From Streptomyces diastatochromogenes (GTDB taxonomy: Bacteria > Actinomycetota > Actinomycetes > Streptomycetales > Streptomycetaceae): DNA of 64,000 bases. The position numbers were made by a program, and so were the translations under genes. Shown here piece by piece: positions 19,902 through 31,274 of the stretch. The stretch covers positions 3,348,001 to 3,412,000 of the forward strand of contig JAPTYK010000001.1 of the NCBI GenBank assembly GCA_026913215.1. The letters run 5' to 3'. Under the pieces are notes generated by a model that made no database searches, had not been told where the DNA came from, and saw only the letters and a list, made by a program, of their open reading frames with translations. The first letter of the stretch is position 1. The number at the start of each line of letters is the position of its first letter.

Positions 19902-20261
19902 GTGGATCGTGTCGCGCTGCGCGGCCTCAAGGCCCGAGGCCATCACGGCGTCTTCCCCAAGGAGCGCGAGGAGGGCCAGACCTTCATCGTGGACCTGGTC
20001 CTCGGCCTGGACACCCGCCCGGCGGCCGCCGAGGACGACCTCTCCAAGACCGTGCACTACGGCATCGTCGCGGAAGAGGTCGTCGACGTCGTCCAGGGCG
20101 AGCCCGTCGACCTCATCGAAACCCTCGCCGAGCGCATCGCCCAGCAGTGCCTCAGCCACGCCGGGGTCCAGGAGGTGGAAGTCGTCGTCCACAAGCCGGA
20201 CGCGCCCATCACCGTGCCCTTCGACGACGTGACCATCACGATCACCCGGAGCCGACGATGA
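19902..20261 (+). CDS. folB: dihydroneopterin aldolase
   Basis: Converts 7,8-dihydroneopterin to 6-hydroxymethyl-dihydropterin and glycolaldehyde. VALRGLKARGHHGVFPKERE and DLSKTVHYGIVAEEV are conserved; DLIETLAERIAQQCL carries the active-site Glu. I chose GTG 19902 over GTG 19893 because AGGAG at 19889-19893 is 8 nt before it. About 119 residues, normal for FolB. The stop overlaps folK (ATGA). The 120-bp gap after the NTF2-like gene may hold an extra promoter. Confidence 0.93.
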   Translation: MDRVALRGLKARGHHGVFPKEREEGQTFIVDLVLGLDTRPAAAEDDLSKTVHYGIVAEEVVDVVQGEPVDLIETLAERIAQQCLSHAGVQEVEVVVHKPDAPITVPFDDVTITITRSRR

Positions 20262-20857
20262 AACCGACGCAGAGCGACCCCACCGTCCAGCCCGTGCCGG
20301 CCTCCGTCGTCGAGACCGTCGACGCCGCCGACACCACCCTCTCCAACCCCCGCTGGGCCGTCCTCGCCCTCGGCGCCAACCTCGGCAACCGCCTGGAGAC
20401 CCTCCAGGGCGCCGTAGACGCCCTCGGCGACACCCCCGGCCTCCGGGTCAAGGCCGTCTCCCCGGTCTACGAGACGGCCCCCTGGGGCGTCGACCCCGGC
20501 AGCCAGCCCTCGTACCTCAACGCCGTCGCCCTCGTGAAGACGACCCTGCCGCCCTCCTCCCTCCTGGAGCGGGCCCACGCCGTCGAAGAGGCCTTCCACC
20601 GCGTCCGCGAGGAGCGCTGGGGCGCCCGCACCATCGACGTCGACATCGTCGCCTACGCGGACGTGACCTCCGAGGACCCCGTCCTCACCCTCCCGCACCC
20701 CCGCGCCCACCTGCGCGCCTTCGTCCTCGCCCCCTGGCACGACGTGGACCCCGGCGCCCGGCTCCCCGGCCACGGACCGATCGCCGACCTCCTCGCCGCC
20801 CTCGGCAGCGAAGGCGTCACGCCCCGTGTCGACCTGGAACTCCGTCTCCCGGAGTAG
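20258..20857 (+). CDS. folK: 2-amino-4-hydroxy-6-hydroxymethyldihydropteridine pyrophosphokinase
   Basis: Pyrophosphorylates 6-hydroxymethyl-dihydropterin to give the FolP substrate. After a 30-residue N-terminal extension, VLALGANLGNRLETLQGAV, VSPVYETAPWG, YLNAVALVKT, ERWGARTIDVDIV and LPHPRAHLRAFVLAP are the HPPK motifs. About 199 residues, frame intact. The start overlaps the folB stop. The extension is longer than in enterobacterial FolK and could be a linker. Confidence 0.93.
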   Translation: MKPTQSDPTVQPVPASVVETVDAADTTLSNPRWAVLALGANLGNRLETLQGAVDALGDTPGLRVKAVSPVYETAPWGVDPGSQPSYLNAVALVKTTLPPSSLLERAHAVEEAFHRVREERWGARTIDVDIVAYADVTSEDPVLTLPHPRAHLRAFVLAPWHDVDPGARLPGHGPIADLLAALGSEGVTPRVDLELRLPE

Positions 20858-20906
20858 TCGTTACGCTCGTGCCAGACCGCCCGCGCGACGACACGAAGGA
20901 CATCCG

Positions 20907-21386
20907 GTGAAACAACTGCGGCTGAAAGTGCTCACCGGACTGTTCCTGGTCGCAGGCATCCTCTCCTGGGGTGCCGCCCGCCTCTGGGACGCGGTCGGCA
21001 CCCTCCCCAGCGTGCCGCTCGCCGCGCCCATCGTCCTCGCCGTGATCGCCGTCGTCCTCACCGCGACCGCCCTCTCGATCCGCGCCCGCCTCAAGGCCCA
21101 GCGCGAGCGCCGCACCGGCGCCAAGGGCGTCGAACCCCTCATGGCGGCCCGCGCGGTCGTCTTCGGCCAGGCGAGCGCCCTGGTAGCCGCCCTCGTCGCC
21201 GGCATGTACGGCGGCACGGGCGTCTTCCTCCTCGGCTCCCTCGACATCCCGGCCCGCCGCGACCAGGCCCTCTACGCCGCCTTCGCCGTCGCCGCCGGCA
21301 TCGCCGTCATCGCCGCCGCCTTCTTCCTGGAGCGGGTCTGCAAGCTGCCGGAGGACGACGAGGAGAACCGGTCCCCGGCCGCCTGA
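20907..21386 (+). CDS. DUF3180 membrane protein
   Basis: 159 residues with four hydrophobic segments (VLTGLFLVAGILSWGAARLW; APIVLAVIAVVLTATAL; FGQASALVAALVAGMYGGTG; AAFAVAAGIAVIAAAFFLE) and a short cytoplasmic tail. The GTG start follows GAAGGA by about 6 nt. DUF3180 proteins commonly follow folK in actinobacteria; the function is unknown, and a role in pterin or folate movement is only a guess from position. Last plus-strand gene before the minus-strand islet. Confidence 0.85.
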   Translation: MKQLRLKVLTGLFLVAGILSWGAARLWDAVGTLPSVPLAAPIVLAVIAVVLTATALSIRARLKAQRERRTGAKGVEPLMAARAVVFGQASALVAALVAGMYGGTGVFLLGSLDIPARRDQALYAAFAVAAGIAVIAAAFFLERVCKLPEDDEENRSPAA

Positions 21387-21393
21387 GTGCCGA

Positions 21394-22222
21394 CTACACC
21401 CGCTCCTGGTACACCCTGATCTCAGCGGGCTCGAACGAGCGGACAGCCGTCCAGACCGCGCGCTCACCCAGCGCCTCGGCCCACTCGTCCAGGTCTTCCC
21501 CGGAATCGTGGAAGAACCACGAGTCGAAACTCCCCAAGGTCTGCAGAGCGGACGTAGGACCGTACCGAAGCTCACAGTGGACCTGCACGTAGTGATCGTG
21601 ATCGCCGCCCCGGTCGACGACCGTGAACTGTCGGACGAGATCCAGCGTGAACGCCGGAGGACCGTCGAAGGCGTAGACCCCGTACTGAAACAGAAGGCCA
21701 TCGGCATCCGGCATGTCCGGGACGTCGAACAACCCTCGGCCGAAGCGGAGGAAGGCACGCCAGGCACCCTCCGCGTCCAGCCCCGCAAGCCTCCGCAGTT
21801 CGCTGTCGAGCAGCCCCACGGCCTCTTCCACCGAGAGGCCGATGTTCCAGCACTCCGGCAGATCACCCCCGCAGAAGACACAGACGAAGTAGTCCTCACG
21901 CACCAGGTTGTGCTCCTGGCAGCGGAGACAGCGGCGGAACACCGCCTCGTACGTGAAACCCCCCGGGTGCTTCACTCCCGCACTGCTCAAGGCCTCGACC
22001 ACCGCAGGCCACGTGCTCGCTCCGGCGCGGCGCCAGCCTCAGCACACCATCCAGGTCGACCACGAAGGTGAACGGCTCCTCCAGCTCCTCCGTCGACCTC
22101 TCCTCGACCCAGGAACCGAAGGCAACGGCGGAATCAATCCGGCACCCATCGCTGCCGGGCCGGACCCCCGCACGCACGTCGGCCGGCCCCACGTACCGGT
22201 AGCTCCGCCCTCGCTCGCTCAC
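21394..22222 (-). CDS. CxxC-containing hypothetical protein, frameshifted
   Basis: The N-terminal part YRYVGPADVRAGVRPG, AVAFGSWVEERS and FVVDLDGVLRLAPRRSEHVA is separated by a frameshift near 22008 from VKHPGGFTYEAVFRRCLRC. Two cysteine pairs, CLRC and CVFC about 15 residues later, should bind one zinc. The rest (DVPDMPDADGLLFQYGVYAF, VRQFTVVDRGGDHDHYVQVH) is a mixed fold I cannot assign. GTG 22222 is preferred; a TTG at 22231 is in frame. It starts about 20 bp after the Hint-LAGLIDADG gene, so the two are probably co-transcribed. Frame loss coincides with what may be an internal deletion. Confidence 0.6.
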
Positions 22223-22243
22223 CCGAGACAACGTAGCCCCCGC

Positions 22244-23239
22244 TTACCAGGCCTCGCGCGCGAGGTGCCCGTTCACCAGGAAGGTGGGGTGCGGGGCGAG
22301 CCGGTAGCTGTAGAACGTGAAGGGCTTGGTGCCGAGGGCGGGGCGGGGGCGGACCTCGTGGACCTGGATCCAGGAGGACTCGGGTGGGTTGAGGGGGTGG
22401 TGTTCGGGGGTGAAGGTGCCCCGGCTGCCCCAGCGATCCGATACGCAGAGCCGTGAGGCTCCTCTGGCTTTGGCTCTCGGAGTGAAACGTGCCCCGATGA
22501 TCGGAGCGATATCGGCCAGGAAGGGAGCATTGGCGCTCGTGATCACGCGTCCGCTCCATCCCTTGATGGGGCAACCGTCACCTTCGATGTATCCGTCGAG
22601 GAACCCTTCGAAGGTATCGACGTCCCGCAGGACCACCCGGGGGAAGCGTTGCCGCATGTGGTGCGCATCCCCACCCACGTAGTGCCGCAGCGCGTCGGAG
22701 AGGTAGGAGGAGACGACCCGCACACGGAAGCCGGGCAGGTCGCGCTTCAGATAGCCGGACGGCCGGGTCACCGCCTCCAGGCGGGCCGGCAGGCCCGTGC
22801 AGGCCGCCAGAGCCGTCGCGTAGCGCGTCGCGAAGGCCTCGTCATTCACGACCAGCGACACGTAGTTCTTGCCGGCTGTCCCGTCAGCGCACGTGGCGCC
22901 GACGAAGTAGCCGAACTCGTACCCCGGCCGGATCGTCAGTCGCTCTCGGCACAGCTTCTTCGCATGCGTCCAGGCGACCGTCGTCCCCGCCGCATCCGCC
23001 GCACGCCTCCACCCGTCCGGCGTGAGCAGCAGCAGATCCGAGCCAGCGGTGAAGGTCATGTGGTCCGTGACCACATCGACGGCCTGCCGCCCCTTCACCG
23101 CCGTCACGTCCACGACCGTGGTCTGCACCGTCCGGTCGCCGTCCAGCGTCCACATCACGCTGCCCGGAACCACGTTCTTGGCCTGCGCGCAACCGTCCAC
23201 CAGGTTGACCAGCATCTTGCTGGTCGGTCCGTACCCCAT
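22244..23239 (-). CDS. stand-alone Hint domain with embedded LAGLIDADG endonuclease-like region
   Basis: 331 residues from ATG 23239, which has a GGGGGCGGA upstream; a TTG at 23263 is less likely. Residues 22-80 (VVPGSVMWTLDGD; VVTDHMTFTAG; LLLLTPDGW) follow the Hint/intein N-terminal blocks, with His60 as the block-B histidine. FVGATCADGT at about 112-121 and FLDGYIEGDG at 213-222 are the two LAGLIDADG helices. The C-terminus FLVNGHLAREAW aligns with intein block G. The splicing residues are gone: Asn22 stands for the first Cys, and Arg-Glu-Ala for His-Asn-Cys. No extein is present. It is probably a domesticated or solitary intein; nuclease activity is possible. Confidence 0.65.
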   Translation of the reverse strand: MGYGPTSKMLVNLVDGCAQAKNVVPGSVMWTLDGDRTVQTTVVDVTAVKGRQAVDVVTDHMTFTAGSDLLLLTPDGWRRAADAAGTTVAWTHAKKLCRERLTIRPGYEFGYFVGATCADGTAGKNYVSLVVNDEAFATRYATALAACTGLPARLEAVTRPSGYLKRDLPGFRVRVVSSYLSDALRHYVGGDAHHMRQRFPRVVLRDVDTFEGFLDGYIEGDGCPIKGWSGRVITSANAPFLADIAPIIGARFTPRAKARGASRLCVSDRWGSRGTFTPEHHPLNPPESSWIQVHEVRPRPALGTKPFTFYSYRLAPHPTFLVNGHLAREAW

Positions 23240-23246
23240 TCCGCCC

Positions 23247-23278
23247 CCTTGATCAGCGATCAACTCCGCCGATCAAGG
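23247..23278. promoter_or_regulatory. clustered TTGATC palindromes upstream of the Hint gene
   Basis: CCTTGATC-AGC-GATCAA, followed 7 bp later by GATCAAGG. The left arm pairs either with the near GATCAA (perfect TTGATC/GATCAA) or with the far GATCAAGG (8 bp). It lies 8-39 bp before the ATG of the Hint gene and could be an operator or an alternative hairpin around the start. Confidence 0.5.
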
Positions 23279-23308
23279 ACGCTATGGAGTAAGACGGACA
23301 GTCCGCTA

Positions 23309-23914
23309 CTAGCGGGCCAATATCAGGGACATAGCCTCAGCACGTGTAGTAGCGTCACGAAGTTGACCACGCACCGCCGAGGTCGTCGTCTTCGCACCCG
23401 GCTTGCGGATGCCGCGCAACGACATGCACATGTGCTCGGCCTCGATCACGACGATCGCACCACGGGCCTCAAGGATCTTCATCAGCGAATCGGCGATCTG
23501 AGTGGTCAGCCGCTCCTGGACCTGCGGGCGCCGCGCGAAGACGTCAACCAGACGCGCCAGCTTCGAGAGCCCCGTGATCTTGCCGCTTTCCGCCGGGATG
23601 TAACCCACATGGGCCACGCCGTGGAACGGGAGCAAGTGGTGTTCACAGAAGCTCACGAGCTCGATGTCCTTCACGAGGACCATTTCATCGTGACCGAGGT
23701 CGAAAGTCGTGGTCAGGACGTCCTCGGGCTGCTGGCGCATCCCCGCCAGCAATTCCCTGTATGCACGTGCGACGCGTGCAGGGGTCTGCTGCAAACCCTC
23801 GCGGTCCGGGTCCTCGCCGACCGCGATGAGGAGCTCCCGTACGGCGTTCTCGGCGCGCTTCTCGTCGAAGGCGCCGATGCGGCCCTCGCCGTCCAGTGTC
23901 ACCGGGTCGGTCAT
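23309..23914 (-). CDS. folE: GTP cyclohydrolase I
   Basis: Makes dihydroneopterin triphosphate from GTP, the entry to folate. Intact, 201 residues from ATG 23914, preceded by [28 protein letters not shown] contains the zinc-binding Cys and His and the catalytic His; [16 protein letters not shown] has the second zinc Cys. It completes the folate set with folP, folB and folK but is separated from them by the minus-strand islet. A strong terminator isolates it from ftsH upstream. Confidence 0.95.
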   Translation of the reverse strand: MTDPVTLDGEGRIGAFDEKRAENAVRELLIAVGEDPDREGLQQTPARVARAYRELLAGMRQQPEDVLTTTFDLGHDEMVLVKDIELVSFCEHHLLPFHGVAHVGYIPAESGKITGLSKLARLVDVFARRPQVQERLTTQIADSLMKILEARGAIVVIEAEHMCMSLRGIRKPGAKTTTSAVRGQLRDATTRAEAMSLILAR

Positions 23915-23944
23915 CCTGTCCTCGTTCCGTCTGCCCGTGTGCGC

Positions 23945-23989
23945 GAGAAAAGCCGCGCCCCCACAGGCTAGAACCTGTGGGGGCGCGGC
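23945..23989 (-). terminator. intrinsic terminator of ftsH
   Basis: Perfect 16-bp stem GCCGCGCCCCCACAGG / CCTGTGGGGGCGCGGC with a six-base loop CTAGAA, followed on the minus strand by TTTTCTCGCGC. It lies 26 bp after the ftsH stop and 38 bp before the folE start. Confidence 0.9.
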
Positions 23990-24014
23990 ATCCATTCCGG
24001 GGGTGCCGGGGCGG

Positions 24015-26033
<2,019 letters not shown>

Positions 26034-26147
26034 CCATACGGAGCGCGAGTACGCCCCGTCCCTCCTGCCCGTAGGTAAATGCTGCTGTGAGAGCTGCTAT
26101 GTGAAAAAGCTGTTCTTCGGACGGTACCTCAGCATCGTCGCCCGCGG

Positions 26148-26180
26148 CCGCCTTCCCGTGGTTCAACGGAGGGAAGGCGG
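26148..26180. terminator. hairpin between hpt and ftsH
   Basis: Ten-base-pair stem CCGCCTTCCC / GGGAAGGCGG with a 13-base loop, 27 bp after the hpt stop (minus strand). No T-run. A stem-type terminator or a structured ftsH leader are both possible. Confidence 0.5.
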
Positions 26181-26206
26181 TGCGGGTTCCCCGTACAGCG
26201 GGGGTC

Positions 26207-26746
26207 TCAGCCGCCGTAGACGTGCGGGGCGAGGGTGCCGACGAACGGAAGGTTCCGGTACTTCTCGGCGTAGTCGAGGCCGTAGCCGACGACGAACTCG
26301 TTGGGGATGTCGAAGCCGATCCACTTGACGTCGATCGCGACCTTCGCGGCCTCCGGCTTGCGCAGGAGGGTGACGACCTCGAGGGAGGCGGGCTCGCGCG
26401 AGCCGAGGTTCGACAGCAGCCAGGACAGGGTCAGGCCGGAGTCGATGATGTCCTCGACGATCAGGACGTGCTTGCCCTTGATGTCGGTGTCGAGGTCCTT
26501 GAGGATGCGGACGACTCCCGAGGACTGGGTGCCGGCGCCGTAGGAGGAGACGGCCATCCAGTCCATGGTGACGGGGGTGGACAGGGCGCGAGCCAGATCC
26601 GCCATCACCATCACCGCGCCCTTGAGGACGCCGACGATGAGCAGGTCCTTGCCCGCGTATTCCGCGTCGATCTTCGCGGCCAGCTCTGCCAGCTTGGCGT
26701 CGATCTCTTCCTTGGTGATGAGCACCGACTGGAGGTCGGTGCCCAT
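26207..26746 (-). CDS. hpt: hypoxanthine phosphoribosyltransferase
   Basis: Purine salvage enzyme making IMP or GMP from the base and PRPP. The PRPP loop is [14 protein letters not shown], and the flexible-loop region [14 protein letters not shown] and [20 protein letters not shown] are highly typical of Streptomyces Hpt. ATG 26746 is preceded by AGAAGGAC; GTG 26761 (VNEKDMGTD) is an in-frame alternative. The start is about 42 bp from the tilS stop, so tilS-hpt is probably one transcript, the usual actinobacterial arrangement with ftsH downstream. Confidence 0.94.
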   Translation of the reverse strand: MGTDLQSVLITKEEIDAKLAELAAKIDAEYAGKDLLIVGVLKGAVMVMADLARALSTPVTMDWMAVSSYGAGTQSSGVVRILKDLDTDIKGKHVLIVEDIIDSGLTLSWLLSNLGSREPASLEVVTLLRKPEAAKVAIDVKWIGFDIPNEFVVGYGLDYAEKYRNLPFVGTLAPHVYGG

Positions 26747-26787
26747 GTCCTTCTCGTTCACCCGGGTCACTTTCGTTGCAGCGTGCG

Positions 26788-27783
26788 TCAGCCTTGCCGG
26801 ATGACAAGTCTGCCACCCTGCCGACGGGCTTCGACGCGTCCGGGCAGGTTGATGGCTCCCTGACCGCGCCAGCCGGTGATGAGACGGTCGACTTCCTCGA
26901 TGTGGCGGGCGAAGAGGGAGCGGCGGGGCGCCCTCGGCGATCACCGCGCGGCGCAGGACCCGGCGGCGTACGGCGGGGGCAGCCCGAAGAGCTTGGCGCA
27001 TTCGAGGGCGCCCGCCTCGTCGCGTACGGCGGTCTCCGCGTCGGCGGCCCAGGTGTCGAGGGCGTCGGCGTCGTCGCGGGAGAGCTGGGCCGTTCGGGCG
27101 AGGGCTTCGACGACGCCCTTGCCGAGGGCCTTCTCCAGGGCGGGGAGGCCTTCGTGGCGGAGCCGGGAGCGGGTGTAGGCCGGGTCGCTGTTGTGCGGGT
27201 CGTCCCAGACCGCGAGTTCCTGGGCGATGCAGGCCTTGCGGACGGTCTGGCGGTCGAGCTGGAGGAACGGGCGCCGGTAGCGGCCGGAGGTGCCGGAGAC
27301 GGCGGCCATGCCGGAGAGGGAGCGGATGCCGGAGCCTCGGGCGAGACCGAGGAGGACGGTCTCGGCCTGGTCGTCGCGGGTGTGGCCGAGGAGGATCGCG
27401 GCGGCGCCGTGGCGCTCGGCGGCGGCGTCCAGGGCGGCGTACCGCGCGTCGCGTGCGGCGGCCTCGGGCCCGCCTTCGCGGCCGACGGTGACGGTGACGG
27501 CCTCGACGGGGGTGAGGCCGAGGGCGGTCATGCGTCCGGCGACCTCGGCGGCGCGGCTCTCGGAGCCGTCCTGGAGGCCGTGGTCGACGGTGACGCCGCC
27601 GGCGCGCACGGGGAGTTTGCGGGCCTCGAAGGCGAGGGCGGAGGCGAGCGCCATGGAGTCGGCGCCGCCGGAGCAGGCGACGAGGACCAGGGGGGCGTCG
27701 TCGGTGGTGTGGTCGGTGAGGACGTCGTGGAGTACGCGGCGGACCGCCAGGCGTATCGCCGCGACCGCAGGATGGGGACCCAT
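26788..27783 (-). CDS. tilS: tRNA(Ile)-lysidine synthase, frameshifted near the C-terminus
   Basis: Converts C34 of tRNA-Ile(CAU) to lysidine so it reads AUA; essential in most bacteria. The PP-loop [13 protein letters not shown] is at about residues 38-50; [20 protein letters not shown] and [13 protein letters not shown] follow. The frame shifts near 26985 and 26920, after which the family ending GRLVIRQG and TGA at 26788 are recovered. About 331 residues, as in other actinobacteria. Its essential nature argues that the shifts are sequence errors. Confidence 0.9.
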
Positions 27784-27991
27784 GTCCGGTGCCCTTCGTG
27801 ATGGGGGTGGGGTGCCTCGGTCGGAGTCTTAACGGTCGGAAAGGGGGGTTCGGTCACTCAGAGTGCGTCGATGGTGACAGAAACCCGGCCGTTACCCGAG
27901 CATTGCACGCCTCACCCCATGCCCAGGGTCCCTCGGATGGGTGATTGGTGGGTGGTTCTGACGTGTTCTCGTGCCGTGTGCCGCTCCTGCC

Positions 27992-29131
27992 TCAGGAGTC
28001 TGCCTTACGGTGCACCCTCGCGATCCAGTCGGCGGGTGTGGCGATCTCGGTCTTGGTGGGGAGCGTGTTGGGCGAGGTCCACACGCGGTTGAAGCCGTCC
28101 ATGCCGACCTGGTCGACGACGGCGCGGACGAAGCGCTCGCCGTCGCGGTACTGGCGGAGCTTGGCGTCGAGGCCGAGGAGCCTGCGCAGGGCGAGGTCGA
28201 GGCGGGAGGCGCCGCGGGCCCGGCGGGCCTGGAACTTCTCGCGGATCTCGGCGACGGAGGGGACGACCTGGGGGCCGACGCCGTCCATGACGTAGTCGGC
28301 GTGGCCTTCGAGGAGCGACATGACGGCGGTGAGGCGGCCGAGGATCTCGCGCTGTTCGGGGGTCTGGACGAGTTCGACGAGGGAGGGGGCGGGTTCGCCC
28401 TCCTCGCCCTCGGGGCGGCCGCCGACGAGGGCCTGGGCGGCCTCGCGGAGGCGTTCGACGACGGTGCCGGGGTCGACGTCGGTGGCGGCCAGGAACGACT
28501 GGATTTCGCCCTGAAGATGGTCACGTAGCCAGGGGACGGCGGTGAACTGGGTGCGGTGGGTCTCCTCGTGGAGGCAGACCCAGAGCCGGAAGTCGTGCGG
28601 GGTGACGTCGAGTTCGCGTTCGACGTGGACGATGTTGGGGGCGACGAGGAGGAGGCGTCCGCCGCCGTTCGCTCCGGCGGGGAGGTCGCGGGTGGCGGGG
28701 GCGAAGGTCTCGTACTGGCCGAGGATGCGGGAGGCGAGGAACGAGAGCAGCATGCCGAGTTCGACGCCGGTGACCTTGCCGCCGACGGCGCCGAGGACGG
28801 CGCTGCCGGGGGTGGCGGAGCGGCGCTCCTGCATCTTGCCGAGGAGCGGGGTGAGGAGCTCGCGGAAGCCGGCGACGTTGGCCTTGATCCAGCCGGCGCG
28901 GTCGACGACGAGGACGGGGGTGTCGTGCGGTGCGGAACCCTCGGGGATCATCCGGGTGTAGGCGCGGACGTGTTCCTCGGAGGCCTTGGCGTGTCTGCGG
29001 AGTTCGGCGACGACCTCGCGGGCCTCGTCGCGGCTGACTTCGGGTCCGGGCCGCACGAGGCGGGTCGCGGTCGCGACCGCGAGGTTCCAGTCGACCATCC
29101 CGGATGTGCCTGCGCCACCGATGCTCGTCAT
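27992..29131 (-). CDS. zinc-dependent metalloprotease family protein (DUF2342)
   Basis: Intact, 379 residues. LHEETHRTQF gives an HExxH zinc motif at about residues 188-192 and LLEGHADYVMDGVG the downstream third-ligand region, matching the actinobacterial DUF2342 family once labelled as coenzyme-F420-associated. MVDWNLAVATATRLVRPGP is a conserved start. No signal peptide, so a cytoplasmic peptidase fold; substrate unknown. It sits between dacB and tilS, all on the minus strand, as in other streptomycetes. Confidence 0.86.
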   Translation of the reverse strand: MTSIGGAGTSGMVDWNLAVATATRLVRPGPEVSRDEAREVVAELRRHAKASEEHVRAYTRMIPEGSAPHDTPVLVVDRAGWIKANVAGFRELLTPLLGKMQERRSATPGSAVLGAVGGKVTGVELGMLLSFLASRILGQYETFAPATRDLPAGANGGGRLLLVAPNIVHVERELDVTPHDFRLWVCLHEETHRTQFTAVPWLRDHLQGEIQSFLAATDVDPGTVVERLREAAQALVGGRPEGEEGEPAPSLVELVQTPEQREILGRLTAVMSLLEGHADYVMDGVGPQVVPSVAEIREKFQARRARGASRLDLALRRLLGLDAKLRQYRDGERFVRAVVDQVGMDGFNRVWTSPNTLPTKTEIATPADWIARVHRKADS

Positions 29132-29190
29132 GCGTCAACCGTACGGGTTCGGGGCCTGTTCGGTGAGGGTTCGAAGGGGGGCGTGTGTGC

Positions 29191-30565
29191 TCACTTCCGG
29201 CCGGCGAGGGCGGCGGAGAGCCGGTCGAGGGCGGGCTGCGCCTCGTACGGGGAGAGGGTGCGGCCGGCGAGGAACGCGAAGGCGAGGAGGCGTCCGTCGG
29301 GGGTGACGACGGTCCCCGCGAGGGTGTTGACGCCGGTGAGGGTGCCGGTCTTGGCGCGGACGAGGCCGAGGCCGGCGGGCGCGGTGTCGTAGCGGCCGGC
29401 GAGGGTGCCGGTGAAGCCGCCGACGGGGAGTCCGGTGAGGAGGGCCGCAGGGCGGGGCGGGCGGGGTCGGCCGCCCGGGTGAGCAGGCCGGTGAGGAGGG
29501 CGGCGGAGACGCGGTCGCGGCGGTCGAGTCCGCTGCCGTCGGCGAAGCGGGCGCCGGCGAGGGGGCGCCGAGCCGGGTGAGCTCGTCGCGTACGGCCTTC
29601 TCGGCGCCCTGGAAGCTGGCGGGCTGCTCGCGGGCGAGGGCGGTCTGCCGGGCGAGGGCTTCGGCGAGGTCGTTGTCGCTGTGGGTGAGGGTGCGCTCGA
29701 CGAGGTCGGCGAGGGGTCGGAGTAGGTGCGGGCGAGGGGGCGCCGTGGGGGTGCGGCCGGGGCGGGGTCGCCGGTGACCGTGATCCCGGCCTTGGTGAGG
29801 AGGCCGGCGAAGGCGGTGGCGGTGTCGCCGGCCGGGTCGGCGCTGCGGGGGGCGGGGCCGCTGTGGCTGTCGTCGAGGCGGCCCTCGCGGGTCATGAGGG
29901 CGACGACGGGGGCGAGGTTGTCGTTGGGGCCGATGGGGTGGAGCGCGGGGCCCTTGTAGAGGCTCGTGTCGTAGGCGAGGCGTACGGAGGTGTGGCCGGC
30001 GGCCTTGAGGGCGCGGGCGGTGTCGGCGGCGAGGGCCTTCAGGCGGGCGGGGTCGAGGGTGGGGTCGCCGCCGCCGGTGAGGGTGACGCTCCGGCCGTCG
30101 GGGGCGGCGGTGACGGTGGTGGGGATGCGGTGCTCGGGGCCGAGGGCGGAGAGCACGGCGGCGGTGGTGGCGATCTTGACGGTGGAGGCGGGGGTCATGG
30201 GGTGCCGGCGCCCTCGCCGTAGAGCTGTCTGCCGGTGGCGGTGTCGACGACGGAGGCGGTGCGCAGGGGGCCGAGGCCGGGGTCGGCGAGGAGCGGGCCG
30301 AGGACGGCGGCGAGGTCGGCGGTGCCTCCGGCGGGGGCGTGCAGGGGCGTGAGGACGCCGGGGCGCTGGGGGCGGGCGCGGGGCGGCGGGGCGGGGCGGC
30401 GGCGGGGCGTGACGCGTGCCACCCGCCGCGGGGCGGCGGCGCGGGCCCGCTCGGCCGTACGCTGGCCTCCGTCCCACGGTCCGGCGCGGCGGCCGCCGCG
30501 ACGGCCAGGACGAGACCGAGGGCGGCGGAGCCCGCCGTGAGCTGCCACGTCCTCGGCTCCGGCAT
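29191..30565 (-). CDS. dacB: D-alanyl-D-alanine carboxypeptidase (PBP4 class), frameshifted
   Basis: Secreted or anchored penicillin-binding protein that trims peptidoglycan cross-links. ATG 30565 opens MPEPRTWQLTAG followed by a hydrophobic signal (SAALGLVLAVAAAAA). SxxK is ASTVKIAT, SxN is HSDNDLAEALARQT, and KTG is VRAKTGTLTGVNTLAGTV. At least five frame changes occur between 30330 and 29450, with family sequence in each piece. It is divergent from ppa (102 bp between starts). Confidence 0.87.
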
Positions 30566-30667
30566 TGCTGACCAGCCCCTTTCGCGATCACACACGTGCG
30601 TGAGGGACACTTAATCACCGCGCGTCGTCGCGAGCATTCACTTGTGTTGATTCAGGAGGAGCCACCC

Positions 30668-31159
30668 GTGGAGTTCGACGTTCTCATCGAGATCCCGAAG
30701 GGATCGCGGAACAAGTACGAGGTCGACCACGAGACCGGTCGCATCCGCCTGGACCGTCGCCTCTTCACGTCGACGGCCTACCCGACCGACTACGGCTACG
30801 TGGAGAACACCCTCGGCGAGGACGGCGACCCGCTGGACGCGCTCGTCATCCTCGACGAGCCGACCTTCCCGGGCTGCCTCATCAAGTGCCGCGCCATCGG
30901 CATGTTCCGCATGACGGACGAGGCCGGCGGCGACGACAAGCTGCTGTGCGTGCCGGCGACGGACCCGCGCATGGAGCACCTGCGGGACATCCACCACGTG
31001 GCCGAGTTCGACCGCCTGGAGATCCAGCACTTCTTCGAGGTCTACAAGGACCTGGAGCCGGGCAAGTCCGTCGAGGGCGCCGACTGGGTCGGCCGCGCCG
31101 AGGCCGAGGCCGAGATCGAGAAGTCGTTCGCGCGTCTCAAGGAGCAGGGCGGCCACTGA
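30668..31159 (+). CDS. ppa: inorganic pyrophosphatase
   Basis: Hydrolyses pyrophosphate and so drives biosynthesis. Intact, 163 residues; [35 protein letters not shown] (with the metal-binding Asp cluster) and [20 protein letters not shown] are family motifs. GTG 30668 is set by a strong AGGAGGA at about 30654-30660. A 13-bp terminator hairpin follows. Cytoplasmic and constitutive in most bacteria. Confidence 0.96.
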   Translation: MEFDVLIEIPKGSRNKYEVDHETGRIRLDRRLFTSTAYPTDYGYVENTLGEDGDPLDALVILDEPTFPGCLIKCRAIGMFRMTDEAGGDDKLLCVPATDPRMEHLRDIHHVAEFDRLEIQHFFEVYKDLEPGKSVEGADWVGRAEAEAEIEKSFARLKEQGGH

Positions 31160-31181
31160 GCCCCCGCTCGCGTGACATGTG

Positions 31182-31213
31182 AAGGCGGTGCACCTCTTGG
31201 GGTGCACCGCCTT
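31182..31213 (+). terminator. terminator of ppa
   Basis: Perfect 13-bp stem AAGGCGGTGCACC / GGTGCACCGCCTT with loop TCTTGG, followed by TC. It begins 23 bp after the ppa stop. Confidence 0.85.
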
Positions 31214-31274
31214 TCGCACATCCGTCGCACCTTCATACTGGAATCCACGATTCCCTGGGGATGAGGCGGAGAGA

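Noticed and set aside
22244..23239. Intein inserted in folE or ftsH
   Set aside because: Both neighbouring genes are complete and intact; the Hint gene has its own start and RBS and no flanking extein.
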